From positions 1 through 56,393 of the forward strand of contig CAYSSK010000012.1 of assembly GCA_964433645.1 (NCBI GenBank): DNA of 56,393 bases, in the 5' to 3' direction. Below are positions 16,802-25,597 of the stretch, piece by piece (within the stretch, counting starts at the first letter, position 1; each line of letters opens with the position of its first letter). Position numbers and translations under genes: made by a program. The stretch comes from Desulfofustis sp964433645. Lineage in GTDB: Bacteria > Desulfobacterota > Desulfobulbia > Desulfobulbales > Desulfocapsaceae. The notes under the pieces were generated by a model, which was not told where the DNA came from, made no database searches, and saw nothing but the letters and a program-made list of their open reading frames with translations.

Positions 16802-17587
16802 ATGGCACGAGCAAGTGTAAAAGAGATGTTGCAGGCCGGCCTGCATTTTGGCCATCAGACCAGACGTTGGAACCCGAAGATGAAACCATACATCTACGGT
16901 CCGCGAAATGGGATCTATATCATTAACCTCGACCTGACCAGGCGGTTGTTTGATCGTGCCTGCGATTTCGTTCAGGGTGAGGTCGCCAAGGGAGGAACGG
17001 TGCTCTTCGTCGGCACGAAACGCCAGGCCCAGGCCATTATCCGGGAAGAAGCGCGCCGTTGTGGCATGTATTATGTCGACCACCGCTGGCTCGGCGGTAT
17101 GCTTACCAATTTTCAGACGATCAAAACGAGCATCGAGCGACTCAAGACCATCGAATCGATGCAGGCCGACGGCTCGATCAACAAGTTTCCGAAAAAAGAG
17201 ATCCTGAAGATGGAAAAGGAACGGCTCAAACTCGAGCGCAACGTCGGTGGTATCAAGGACATGCGCGGACTGCCCAGCGCCCTGTTCGTCGTCGACCCGA
17301 AGGCCGAAGCAATCGCCGTCAACGAGGCGCGAAAACTGCATATCCCGATCATCGCCATTATCGATACCAATTGTGATCCGGATGGTATCGACTACCTGAT
17401 CCCCGGCAATGATGATGCAATCAAGGCGATCAAACTGGTCAATCACTATATCGCCGAGGCAGTGCTGCAAGGACAGGCCATGCGTGACGGCGACCAGGCC
17501 AGTGACGCGGCCATGGAAGCAGCCATGGTTGATGCGTCCAGCGAAATTGAACAGAGCGAAGATGCGGTGGAGCAAAACGCCGAGTAA
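16802..17587 (+). CDS. rpsB: 30S ribosomal protein S2
   Basis: 261 residues. S2 is a late-binding protein at the 30S back, needed for S1 docking. Marks: VKEMLQAGLHFGHQTRRWNPKM and LPSALFVVDPKAEAIAVNEA with the C-terminal acidic tail. AAGGAG precedes the ATG. The 273-base upstream spacer holds a TTGACA at 16650-16655 but no convincing -10 at the right distance. Confidence 0.98.
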   Translation: MARASVKEMLQAGLHFGHQTRRWNPKMKPYIYGPRNGIYIINLDLTRRLFDRACDFVQGEVAKGGTVLFVGTKRQAQAIIREEARRCGMYYVDHRWLGGMLTNFQTIKTSIERLKTIESMQADGSINKFPKKEILKMEKERLKLERNVGGIKDMRGLPSALFVVDPKAEAIAVNEARKLHIPIIAIIDTNCDPDGIDYLIPGNDDAIKAIKLVNHYIAEAVLQGQAMRDGDQASDAAMEAAMVDASSEIEQSEDAVEQNAE

Positions 17588-17640
17588 TACACGCACCTGA
17601 ATGCGCCGTCCAGCGATGGCGCGGGCATGAGTAGCGAAGG

Positions 17641-17667
17641 AGGGGCGGTCATCTGACAGCCCCTTTT
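17641..17667 (+). terminator. Possible attenuating terminator between rpsB and tsf
   Basis: AGGGGC (17641-17646) pairs with GCCCCT (17659-17664) around a 12-base loop, followed by TTTT. The T-run is short, so partial read-through into tsf is likely. This is the position of the known rpsB-tsf attenuator in other bacteria. Confidence 0.45.
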
Positions 17668-17822
17668 CACTATAGGCAAAGTGAAAAGCGACACCTGGCA
17701 GCTGCTCGTGCACCAGGCAGCAGCCCGATCTGTGTCCGAACCCGGGAAGCATCAACAACGGGGATTTACACCGCCCGGGCCGGAAATCCGAGTGATCAGC
17801 GAATTCTCAATGGAGGAATAAT

Positions 17823-18419
17823 ATGAAAGTTACCAGCCAGATGGTGAAGGAATTGCGGGATAAGACGAGCGCCGGCATGATGGACTGCAAAAAAGCGCTC
17901 AACGAAACCGACGGCGACATGGAAAAGGCCGTCGATCTGCTGCGCAAAAAGGGCTTGTCAGTGGCGGCCAAGCGTGCCGGCCGGGCCACCTCCGAAGGGG
18001 TGATCGAAACATACATCCATGCCGGCGGGAAACTCGGCGTGATGATCGAACTCAATTGCGAAACCGATTTCGTCGCCAAGACCGATCAGTTCAAAGAATT
18101 GGCCCGCGATCTGGCCATGCACATCGCGGCTACCAACCCGGTGGCCATCGATCGGGAGAGTGTCCCGGAAGACGTTTTGGCCAGGGAAAAGGCGATTTAT
18201 GTCCAGCAGGCCCTCGAATCCGGTAAGCCGGAGAACATCGTCGAGAAGATCGTGGCCGGTAAGGTCGATAAATTCCTGGCCGAGATTTGCCTGCTGGAAC
18301 AGAAATATGTGAAGAATCCGGATCTGAGCGTTCAAGACCTTTTGACCGATTGTGTCGGCAAAATGGGAGAGAATATTTCCATCAAGCGCTTTTCCCGTTT
18401 CCAGATCGGTGTCGAGTAG
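17823..18419 (+). CDS. tsf: Elongation factor Ts, short form
   Basis: 198 residues, the short bacterial form that has one of the two core subdomains seen in E. coli. EF-Ts recycles EF-Tu by nucleotide exchange. The N-terminal UBA-like domain (MVKELRDKTSAGMMDCKKAL) and the core motif LNCETDFVAKTDQF are present. GGAGG stands close before the ATG. Confidence 0.97.
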   Translation: MKVTSQMVKELRDKTSAGMMDCKKALNETDGDMEKAVDLLRKKGLSVAAKRAGRATSEGVIETYIHAGGKLGVMIELNCETDFVAKTDQFKELARDLAMHIAATNPVAIDRESVPEDVLAREKAIYVQQALESGKPENIVEKIVAGKVDKFLAEICLLEQKYVKNPDLSVQDLLTDCVGKMGENISIKRFSRFQIGVE

Positions 18420-18533
18420 CCGCGGTTTTACGCATCGTTGTGCAGAAAACGATGGTCAACCGTCGTCGGCCGGATTCCACCTGTTCGCTGTTGATCCGGA
18501 GAAGTCTCGTCAACCAAGGGAGTAACGAATACC

Positions 18534-19247
18534 ATGCGGCTTGTCTATCAGCGTGTTTTGTTGAAGTTAAGCGGAGAAGCTCTGATGGGAAACGACTCCT
18601 ACGGAATCAACACCGGCGTCCTCGATTTCGTTGCCGGTGAAATCAAAGAGGTCGTCCGTCTCGGGGTACAGGTCGGCCTGGTGATCGGCGCCGGCAATAT
18701 TTTCCGGGGAGTTGCCGGGGCCAGCAAGGGCATGGACCGGGCCACGGCCGACAACATGGGAATGCTGGCTACGGTGATGAACAGCCTGGCCATGCAGGAT
18801 GCGCTGGAACGGGTCGAGGTCGACACCCGTGTGCAGTCGGCGATTCCGATGCAATCGATTTGCGAACCGTATATCCGCAGACGAGCGGTCAGGCATCTGG
18901 AAAAAGGGCGTACCGTCATTTTTGCTGCCGGGACCGGCAACCCTTATTTCACCACCGACTCCGCCGGTGTGCTGCGCGCCCTTGAAATCAACGCCGATGT
19001 GATTATCAAAGCCACCAAGGTCGACGGTGTTTATGACAAGGATCCGGTCAGCAACGCCGACGCGGTCAAATATCGACGGCTTTCGTACGGGGATGTGCTG
19101 AGCAGGGGGCTCAGAGTCATGGACGCCGCCGGTATCGCTTTGGCCAAAGAGGATGAGAAGCCGATCATGGTCATGAATATGACGGTTGCCGGCAATATCA
19201 AAAAGGCCGTGCTCGGCGAAGAGGTTGGTACCGTGATCCATTGCTGA
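18534..19247 (+). CDS. pyrH: Uridylate kinase (UMP kinase)
   Basis: 237 residues. Phosphorylates UMP to UDP; hexameric amino-acid-kinase fold. Motifs: LLKLSGEALMG (phosphate loop), GAGNIFRG, TGNPYFTTDSAG and TKVDGVYDKDP. AGGGAG lies 11 bases before the ATG. Between tsf and frr as in most bacteria. Confidence 0.97.
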   Translation: MRLVYQRVLLKLSGEALMGNDSYGINTGVLDFVAGEIKEVVRLGVQVGLVIGAGNIFRGVAGASKGMDRATADNMGMLATVMNSLAMQDALERVEVDTRVQSAIPMQSICEPYIRRRAVRHLEKGRTVIFAAGTGNPYFTTDSAGVLRALEINADVIIKATKVDGVYDKDPVSNADAVKYRRLSYGDVLSRGLRVMDAAGIALAKEDEKPIMVMNMTVAGNIKKAVLGEEVGTVIHC

Positions 19248-19287
19248 GCGGCCGCAGGTTGCTAAACCACAGGAACAGGTGACAAGC

Positions 19288-19842
19288 ATGAGCGAAGTGA
19301 TACTTGAAATGGCCGAGAAAATGGAAAAGAGCGTCGAGACCTTCAAACTCGAGTTGGGCAAGGTTCGTACCGGTCGCGCCTCGCTGGCGCTGGTCGATGA
19401 TATCAAGGTCAATGCCTACGGCAGCATCATGCCGCTCAATCAGGTTGGCTCCCTGACCATTCCGGAAAGCCGGACGATCGCCATTCAGCCGTGGGACCCG
19501 CAGGTTCTGCCGGCGATCGAGAAAGCGATTTTGAAATCAGACATCGGTCTGACTCCGGTCAGCGACGGCAAGATTATCCGGCTCAATATCCCTCAACTCA
19601 CCGAGGAGAGGCGCAAGGAACTGGTTCGGCACGTCAAGAAGATCGCCGAAGAGTTTAGGGTGGCGATCAGAAACGTACGCCGGGAAGCGATAGATACCCT
19701 GAAAAAGCAAAAGAAAGACAAGGATATCTCAGAGGACGACCTTTTTAAGCTGCAAGACGAGGCCCAGACCGAAACCGATGCGTATATCGCTCAGATCGAC
19801 GAGATAACCGCGGCGAAAGAAAAAGAGATGCTCGACGTCTGA
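19288..19842 (+). CDS. frr: Ribosome recycling factor
   Basis: 184 residues from ATG 19288 (SEVILEMAEKMEKSVETF); a GTG at 19279 is in frame but AGGTG at 19277-19281 is better spaced for the ATG. Acts with EF-G to split post-termination ribosomes. Signature KVRTGRASLALVDDI and the three-helix bundle ending in TDAYIAQIDEI are complete. Confidence 0.96.
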   Translation: MSEVILEMAEKMEKSVETFKLELGKVRTGRASLALVDDIKVNAYGSIMPLNQVGSLTIPESRTIAIQPWDPQVLPAIEKAILKSDIGLTPVSDGKIIRLNIPQLTEERRKELVRHVKKIAEEFRVAIRNVRREAIDTLKKQKKDKDISEDDLFKLQDEAQTETDAYIAQIDEITAAKEKEMLDV

Positions 19843-19889
19843 GGCAACCTCTTCACTCCCTGAAATGTTTCCGAATCACGGGCCACCTT

Positions 19890-20642
19890 ATGATTGTTCC
19901 CGAAGCACTCGATCCGCAGCGATTGCCCTCACATGTGGCGATCGTCATGGACGGCAACGGCCGCTGGGCGAGGAAGCGGAAAAAACCTCGTATCTATGGC
20001 CATAAAATCGGTGCTGATTCGGTCCGTGATATCGTCGAAACCTGTGGCGAGCTCGGCATCTCCTATCTGACCCTGTATGCCTTCTCGGCTGAAAACTGGA
20101 AGCGGCCGGATCAGGAAGTCTCCGGACTGATGAACATCCTGAAGTCTTATCTGGTCTCCGAGTTGGACCGGATGGAAAAAAACCAGATCCGCCTGCGTTG
20201 TTTCGGCGAGATATCCCGTCTGCCCGACTCTGTCCGGGAGGTATTGCGCACCTCCATTGAACGGACCGCCGATAACACCAAACTCACCCTTAATCTGGCA
20301 CTGAGTTATGGCGCGCGCGATGAAATCTGCCGGGCCGTGCAGTCGATCGCCGCCCAATGCCGGGCCGGCACAATGGATCCTGATCAGATCGATCATCACA
20401 TTATTGCCGACCATCTCTATACAGCCGGACAGCCGGACCCGGACCTGTTGATTCGTACCGGCGGCGAATGCCGGCTCTCCAATTTTCTGCTCTGGCAGGC
20501 GTCCTACAGCGAGATCTATTTCACTGAAACCATGTGGCCCGACTTCCGGCGGGCGGACTTTGTCGAGGCGATCCGCAATTATCAGCAGCGGGAGCGACGG
20601 TTCGGCCGGACCACGGAGCAGCTTGGAGGGCGGAATTCGTGA
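19890..20642 (+). CDS. uppS: Undecaprenyl diphosphate synthase (UppS)
   Basis: 250 residues. Adds cis-isoprene units to farnesyl diphosphate to make the C55 lipid carrier for peptidoglycan and O-antigen. Motifs: HVAIVMDGNGRWARKR with the catalytic Asp, TLYAFSAENWKRP, and DLLIRTGGECRLSNFLLWQ followed by SEIYFT. Its TGA overlaps the GTG start of cdsA by 4 bases. Confidence 0.96.
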   Translation: MIVPEALDPQRLPSHVAIVMDGNGRWARKRKKPRIYGHKIGADSVRDIVETCGELGISYLTLYAFSAENWKRPDQEVSGLMNILKSYLVSELDRMEKNQIRLRCFGEISRLPDSVREVLRTSIERTADNTKLTLNLALSYGARDEICRAVQSIAAQCRAGTMDPDQIDHHIIADHLYTAGQPDPDLLIRTGGECRLSNFLLWQASYSEIYFTETMWPDFRRADFVEAIRNYQQRERRFGRTTEQLGGRNS

Positions 20643-21442
20643 AGCGGATTGTTCCCGGACTCTTGTTGGCTGCCGCCTGGCTGCTGCTGTTGATGACCGA
20701 TTCGTTTTTGTTGTTCTGGGCGGCGGTGGTGCTGATTGGCGTGATCGGGGCCCGTGAGTATTGTCGGATGACGATGCCGAACGATCTTTTCGCCAGTGAC
20801 CGGGTCGTGCTCATCGTTTTGATGTGCCTGCCGATCCTGGCGGCCGTCTTTGCCGGGCACCCGACTTTTGCACCGTCTTTCGGTCTGTTTCTCGGGTTTT
20901 GCGGTCTGATCGGCTTTGTTTTTTATCATTTCGGCAGGTTTGCCAACCCGTTGCGGATTCTTTATCGTTGTGTCCTCGGTGTGGTTTTTATCGGCTTTCT
21001 CGCTTCTCATCTGGTGATGCTCCATGCCCTGCCGGACGGCGCCCACTGGCTCGCTATCCTGACCGCGATTACCGCCGGTTCGGATACCGCCGCCTATCTG
21101 GTCGGCAGCAAGTGGGGAAAACAAAAACTCTGTCCGCGGATCAGCCCGAAAAAGACCGTGGAAGGAGCGTTGGGCGGAGTTGCCGGTGCGGTGGCCGGGG
21201 CCTTGTTGCTGTCCCTCTTCTTCCCGGTTTCCTGGGGCTGGCCGATCATCCTGGTCTTGGCCGTCGGCCTGTCGCTGGTCGGGATGGCCGGCGACCTGCT
21301 GGAGTCGGCCATCAAGCGGGGTACCGGCAGTAAGGACTCCGGGCGACTGCTCGCCGGTCATGGCGGGGTGCTCGATCGTATCGATTCGCTGTTTCTGTCC
21401 GCCCCGGTGCTCTATTATCTGCTCATTTTCTCAGGATATTGA
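20639..21442 (+). CDS. cdsA: Phosphatidate cytidylyltransferase (CDP-diacylglycerol synthase)
   Basis: 267 residues starting at GTG 20639 inside the uppS stop (GTGA). The frame is open further upstream within uppS, but that part is not CdsA-like. Makes CDP-DAG for phospholipid synthesis; seven to eight predicted membrane helices. The signature SAIKRGTGSKDSGRLLAGHG followed by GVLDRIDS is intact. Its stop shares a base with the dxr start. Confidence 0.93.
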   Translation: MKRIVPGLLLAAAWLLLLMTDSFLLFWAAVVLIGVIGAREYCRMTMPNDLFASDRVVLIVLMCLPILAAVFAGHPTFAPSFGLFLGFCGLIGFVFYHFGRFANPLRILYRCVLGVVFIGFLASHLVMLHALPDGAHWLAILTAITAGSDTAAYLVGSKWGKQKLCPRISPKKTVEGALGGVAGAVAGALLLSLFFPVSWGWPIILVLAVGLSLVGMAGDLLESAIKRGTGSKDSGRLLAGHGGVLDRIDSLFLSAPVLYYLLIFSGY

Positions 21443-22605
21443 TGAAACGTCTAGCCGTGCTCGGCTCTACCGGGTCAATCGGGGTGAACGTGTTGTCCAT
21501 CGTTCGTCAGTTTCCCGAGCGATTTCGAATCGTCGGGCTGGCAGCTGGGACCAATGTCTCGCTGCTGGCCGAGCAGACCCTCGCCTTCGAGCCCGAACTG
21601 GTGTCGGTTATCGACGAGTATCATGCGGAAAAGCTCGCCGCCCTCTTGTCTGAAGACTACCGGGGACGAATAGTATACGGAGTGGCAGGTGCGACGCAGG
21701 TGGCCGCCATCGAGCATGCCGACATGACCGTTTCCGCGATGGTCGGCGCGGCCGGGTTGCTGCCGACCATCGCCGCTATCGATGCGGGCAAGGATATCGG
21801 GCTGGCCAACAAGGAAACCCTCGTCCTGGCCGGTCGCCTGGTGATGACCAGGGTGCGGCAAAACAGTGTGCAGCTGCTGCCGATCGACTCGGAGCACAGC
21901 GCCATTTTTCAGGCCCTGGAAGCGGGACGCCGGGAGGATGTGGCGAGGATCATCCTGACCGCATCGGGCGGGCCGTTTCTCGACAAGAGCGTGGAGCAGC
22001 TGCTCCACGTTTCCTGTGACGAAGCGCTGAACCACCCGAACTGGAGCATGGGGAAAAAGATCAGTATCGATTCGGCGACGCTTATGAACAAGGGACTCGA
22101 AGTGATCGAGGCCCGCTGGCTGTTTGACATGGACCCGGAGGCCATCAGCGTTGTCGTTCATCCACAGTCGATTGTCCATTCCCTTGTCGAGTTTCGCGAC
22201 GGCTCGGTGCTGGCGCAACTCGGCATCCCGGATATGAAGATCCCGATCGCCTACGCCCTGTCATATCCCGAGCGGATGGCCCTGCAGCTCAAACAGCTCA
22301 ATCTCTGGCAATGCGACAACCTGGTCTTTCGCGAGCCGGATTTTTCTCGTTTTCCGGCGCTGCGACTGGCTTTCGAAGCCCTGGCTCGGGGTGGCACCGC
22401 CCCCGCTGTGCTCAACGGCGCCAATGAAGTGGCGGTTGCCGCCTTTCTGGCGCGAAGGATTTCTTTTCTGCGCATTTCTGCTATTGTGGAGCAGGCTCTC
22501 GACCAGGTGACGGGCGGCAGCGATACCGAGCTGGTCGATCTGCTGGCCGCCGACCGGGCGGCCAGGCAATGCGCCGAAGCGCTGATTGCCGGCAGTCCGG
22601 CCTGA
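21442..22605 (+). CDS. dxr: 1-deoxy-D-xylulose 5-phosphate reductoisomerase
   Basis: 387 residues from ATG 21442 (TGATG overlap with cdsA). Converts DXP to MEP using NADPH, second step of the non-mevalonate isoprenoid route. Motifs: VLGSTGSIG for NADPH, GLANKETLVLAG, PIDSEHSAIFQ with metal ligands, SIDSATLMNKGLEVIEA and HPQSIVHSLVEF. With uppS and ispG nearby this is an isoprenoid/cell-envelope block. Confidence 0.97.
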   Translation: MKRLAVLGSTGSIGVNVLSIVRQFPERFRIVGLAAGTNVSLLAEQTLAFEPELVSVIDEYHAEKLAALLSEDYRGRIVYGVAGATQVAAIEHADMTVSAMVGAAGLLPTIAAIDAGKDIGLANKETLVLAGRLVMTRVRQNSVQLLPIDSEHSAIFQALEAGRREDVARIILTASGGPFLDKSVEQLLHVSCDEALNHPNWSMGKKISIDSATLMNKGLEVIEARWLFDMDPEAISVVVHPQSIVHSLVEFRDGSVLAQLGIPDMKIPIAYALSYPERMALQLKQLNLWQCDNLVFREPDFSRFPALRLAFEALARGGTAPAVLNGANEVAVAAFLARRISFLRISAIVEQALDQVTGGSDTELVDLLAADRAARQCAEALIAGSPA

Positions 22606-22627
22606 TTTCTAAAGATGTTGTCTGATT

Positions 22628-23701
22628 ATGAATACACTCATCTCTTTCGTTATTGTCCTCGGCATCCTGATTTTTGTTCATGAATTGGGACATTTTTTAT
22701 TTGCCAAGTTATTCCGGGTAAAAGTACTGCGTTTTTCTCTCGGCTTCGGTCCGAAGCTCGTCGGCAGGGTGCTTGGAGAGACCGAGTACCTGATTTCGGC
22801 GGTACCGCTCGGCGGCTACGTCAAGATGCTCGGTGAGTCTCCCGATGACCGCCAGGCGGGCGACGACCAAGACCGGTCGTTTGCCGGCAAACCCGTCTGG
22901 CAGCGTTTCTGTATCGTGCTGGCCGGACCGCTGTTTAACCTGCTGTTCTCCGTTGTGCTCTTCTTTGCCATCTTCCTGTTCATGGGCATGCCCGAGAGCC
23001 GGGAAAGCACCGTGATCGGTGAAGTAAATGAGTCCTCTCCGGCTGAACAGGCGGGAATTAAGGTGAGCGACAGAATTCTGGCCATCGACGGCCGTCAGGT
23101 GAATGTGTGGCTCGATGTGCTGAACAGTGTCAAGGACAGTGGCGGCCGCCCGCTCGAATTTCTGCTCGAACGTGACGGGCGGGAGGTAGCGGTGACGGTG
23201 GTACCGCAGCTCGACAGCGTCAAGAATATCTTCGGCGAGGAGCAGGAACAGCGCCACATGATCGGCATCGTCAAGCTCGACGAGATCGAGTATCGTTCGG
23301 CAGGTTTTTTCGAAGCGTTGCAGGCAGCCGTCTGGCAGACCTGGATGTTTATTTATCTGACGTTCATGGGAGTGGTCAAGATCATCCAGAAAGTGATCCC
23401 CGCCTCGGAGTTGGGCGGGCCGATCCTGATCGCCCAACTGGCCGGTGAACAGGCGCGGGCCGGGCTGCTCAATCTGGCCCATTTCATGGGACTGCTCAGC
23501 GTCAATCTCGGCATCCTCAATCTGTTGCCAATCCCGGTGCTGGACGGCGGTCACCTGGTTTTCTTGACCATTGAGGGTATCAGGCGCAAGCCGATGAGCG
23601 AGCGGCTGCAGATCGTCGCCCAGCAGGTGGGTATTGCCTTGCTCGGCACTCTGATGATTTTTGTTTTTTATAATGATATCATAAGGTTATTTGGTAGATG
23701 A
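22628..23701 (+). CDS. rseP: RIP zinc metalloprotease RseP
   Basis: 357 residues. Site-2-type intramembrane protease, probably cleaving an anti-sigma factor in envelope stress. First helix carries HELGHFLFAK (zinc ligands and Glu); a PDZ domain spans roughly residues 120-215 (SPAEQAGIKVSDRILAIDG); the second catalytic motif is in NLLPIPVLDGGHL. Stop overlaps tsaB by 4 bases. Confidence 0.95.
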   Translation: MNTLISFVIVLGILIFVHELGHFLFAKLFRVKVLRFSLGFGPKLVGRVLGETEYLISAVPLGGYVKMLGESPDDRQAGDDQDRSFAGKPVWQRFCIVLAGPLFNLLFSVVLFFAIFLFMGMPESRESTVIGEVNESSPAEQAGIKVSDRILAIDGRQVNVWLDVLNSVKDSGGRPLEFLLERDGREVAVTVVPQLDSVKNIFGEEQEQRHMIGIVKLDEIEYRSAGFFEALQAAVWQTWMFIYLTFMGVVKIIQKVIPASELGGPILIAQLAGEQARAGLLNLAHFMGLLSVNLGILNLLPIPVLDGGHLVFLTIEGIRRKPMSERLQIVAQQVGIALLGTLMIFVFYNDIIRLFGR

Positions 23702-24462
23702 TGAGCGCGCCCACGGCCCCGCTGATCCTGGCTTTCGATACGGCAACCCGCTCGTGTTCAGTTGCGCTGACCAGGGGAGGGACCACCGACGGAGCGGTGC
23801 TCGCCTCGCTCACACTGGCTTTGGAGATTACCCATTCCCGGCGGTTGCTCGCCTCGATCGATTGGCTGCTGCGTGAGGCGGAGGTAACCATCGATGACGT
23901 GGCGGCGGTTGCTTTCGGTCTTGGTCCGGGGAGCTTTACCGGTTTGCGGATAGGCATGGCGACGGCCAAAGGTCTTTGTCACGGCGCCGGCAAACCGCTG
24001 ATCGGTATTCCATCGCTGGATGCGATCGGCTGCAGTGTCGAGTCGAATGAGTTGATTTGCGTCGTACTCGATGCCCGCAAACAGGAAGTCTACAGCGGTT
24101 TTTACCGGCGCGGCGAGGACGGCGTCGTGACGTGCTGCAGCAACTATTCGGTCGCTCGGCCGGAAACGGTGGCCCGGGCTATCACCGAGCCGGTGGTCAT
24201 GGCCGGCGACGGTGTCGCCGCTTATGCGCCGGTCTGGCGGGAGCTGCTCGGGGGCCGCATGCGCGAGGTGACGGCCCGCTATCACTACCCGAGTGCGGCA
24301 ATGATCGGGTTGCTGGCCGCAGCTTCGCTGGCCGCCGGCGATTTCATCGATGTCGATCTGGCGGTGCCGCTCTATGTCAGGTCCTCCGATGCCGAACTGA
24401 GTCTGGTCCAGCCGGTTGGGGCGGCACAAGCGGCGGAAACAACAGCCGGTACGGCACAATGA
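23698..24462 (+). CDS. tsaB: tRNA threonylcarbamoyladenosine modification protein TsaB
   Basis: 254 residues. TsaB is the inactive ASKHA-fold partner that scaffolds TsaD in t6A37 synthesis. Marks: ILAFDTATRSCSVAL, the FGLGPGSFTGLRIG signature and LDARKQEVYSGFY. No rimI is fused or adjacent. Starts with a doubled ATG in the rseP overlap, and its TGA overlaps the ispG ATG. Confidence 0.9.
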   Translation: MMSAPTAPLILAFDTATRSCSVALTRGGTTDGAVLASLTLALEITHSRRLLASIDWLLREAEVTIDDVAAVAFGLGPGSFTGLRIGMATAKGLCHGAGKPLIGIPSLDAIGCSVESNELICVVLDARKQEVYSGFYRRGEDGVVTCCSNYSVARPETVARAITEPVVMAGDGVAAYAPVWRELLGGRMREVTARYHYPSAAMIGLLAAASLAAGDFIDVDLAVPLYVRSSDAELSLVQPVGAAQAAETTAGTAQ

Positions 24463-25550
24463 CAATGATCAAACGGCGAACGACCAGACAAATCATGGTC
24501 GGTTCGGTGGCGGTCGGCGGCGGCGCCCCGATCAGCGTCCAGTCGATGACCACTACCGATACCGCCGACATTGACGCAACGGTGGCGCAGATCATGCGGC
24601 TCGATCAGGTCGGCTGCGAGATCATCCGGGTGGCGGTGCCGGATATGAACGCCGCCCGGGCGGTGCGCCCCATTCGTGAGGCTATCGCCATCCCGCTGAT
24701 CGTCGATATCCACTTCGATTGGCGGCTCGCGGTAGCGGCCATGGAAAACGGCGCCCAGGCCATCCGGGTCAATCCCGGCAATCTTGGCGGACCGGAGAAG
24801 CTGGCCCGCGTCGTCGATGCGGCGAAGCACCATCAGGTCCCGATTCGGGTCGGCGTGAACAGCGGCTCGATCGAAAAGGATTTGTTGCGGCAACACGGCT
24901 ACCCGATTCCCGACCGGCCGACCGCGCTGATCGAGAGCGCAATGCGCAACGTCAGACTGCTCGAGAAGCAGGGATTCAACGAGATCAAGATCTCGATCAA
25001 GTCCTCCGACGTGTTGACCACGATCAGCGCCTATCGCCTGCTCGCCGAGCGGACCGATTACCCGCTTCATCTCGGGGTTACCGAAGCGGGCGGTTTGATC
25101 GCCGGTACGGTCAAGTCCAGCGTTGCGCTCGGCATCCTGCTCGCTGAAGGGATCGGCGATACCTTCCGGATATCCCTGACCCGGGACCCGGTCGAGGAGG
25201 TGCAGGTCGGCTATGCATTGCTGCGGTCTCTGCAGATCAGGCAGCGCGGACCGGAACTGATTTCCTGTCCGACCTGCGGGCGGACCCGGATTGACCTGTT
25301 CGGTCTGGCCGAGGCGGTGGAACGACATGTCCGGACCATGCAGGCGCCGTTGAAAATCGCGGTGATGGGCTGTGTCGTCAACGGCCCGGGGGAAGCGCGC
25401 GAAGCCGATATCGGCGTGGCCGGCGGCAATGGGGTCGGTATTATTTTCAAGAAAGGTGAGATCTATAAGAAAGTACCCGAAGCAGAGCTGCTTGCGGTCT
25501 TTCTCGAGGAATTGCGGAAGCTGGAACAGGAACGGCTGGCTCAGGGGTGA
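24459..25550 (+). CDS. ispG: 4-hydroxy-3-methylbut-2-en-1-yl diphosphate synthase (IspG/GcpE)
   Basis: 363 residues from ATG 24459 (ATGA overlap with tsaB); the long open frame upstream to 24057 belongs to another frame of tsaB. Fe-S enzyme making HMBPP from MEcPP, penultimate MEP step. TIM barrel begins VGGGAPISVQSMTTTDT; the [4Fe-4S] ligands are in SCPTCGRTRIDL and MGCVVNGPGEAREAD. Short bacterial form without the plant-type insert. Confidence 0.96.
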   Translation: MTMIKRRTTRQIMVGSVAVGGGAPISVQSMTTTDTADIDATVAQIMRLDQVGCEIIRVAVPDMNAARAVRPIREAIAIPLIVDIHFDWRLAVAAMENGAQAIRVNPGNLGGPEKLARVVDAAKHHQVPIRVGVNSGSIEKDLLRQHGYPIPDRPTALIESAMRNVRLLEKQGFNEIKISIKSSDVLTTISAYRLLAERTDYPLHLGVTEAGGLIAGTVKSSVALGILLAEGIGDTFRISLTRDPVEEVQVGYALLRSLQIRQRGPELISCPTCGRTRIDLFGLAEAVERHVRTMQAPLKIAVMGCVVNGPGEAREADIGVAGGNGVGIIFKKGEIYKKVPEAELLAVFLEELRKLEQERLAQG

Positions 25551-25597
25551 GCCGCAACAGGCGCAATGATGCGCTGAACACCGGGACAGAGGAGACG

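Noticed and set aside
24057..24458. Upstream extension of ispG by 134 codons
   Set aside because: Overlaps tsaB in another frame; Gly/Arg-rich and not IspG-like. The ATGA overlap at 24459 is the natural start.
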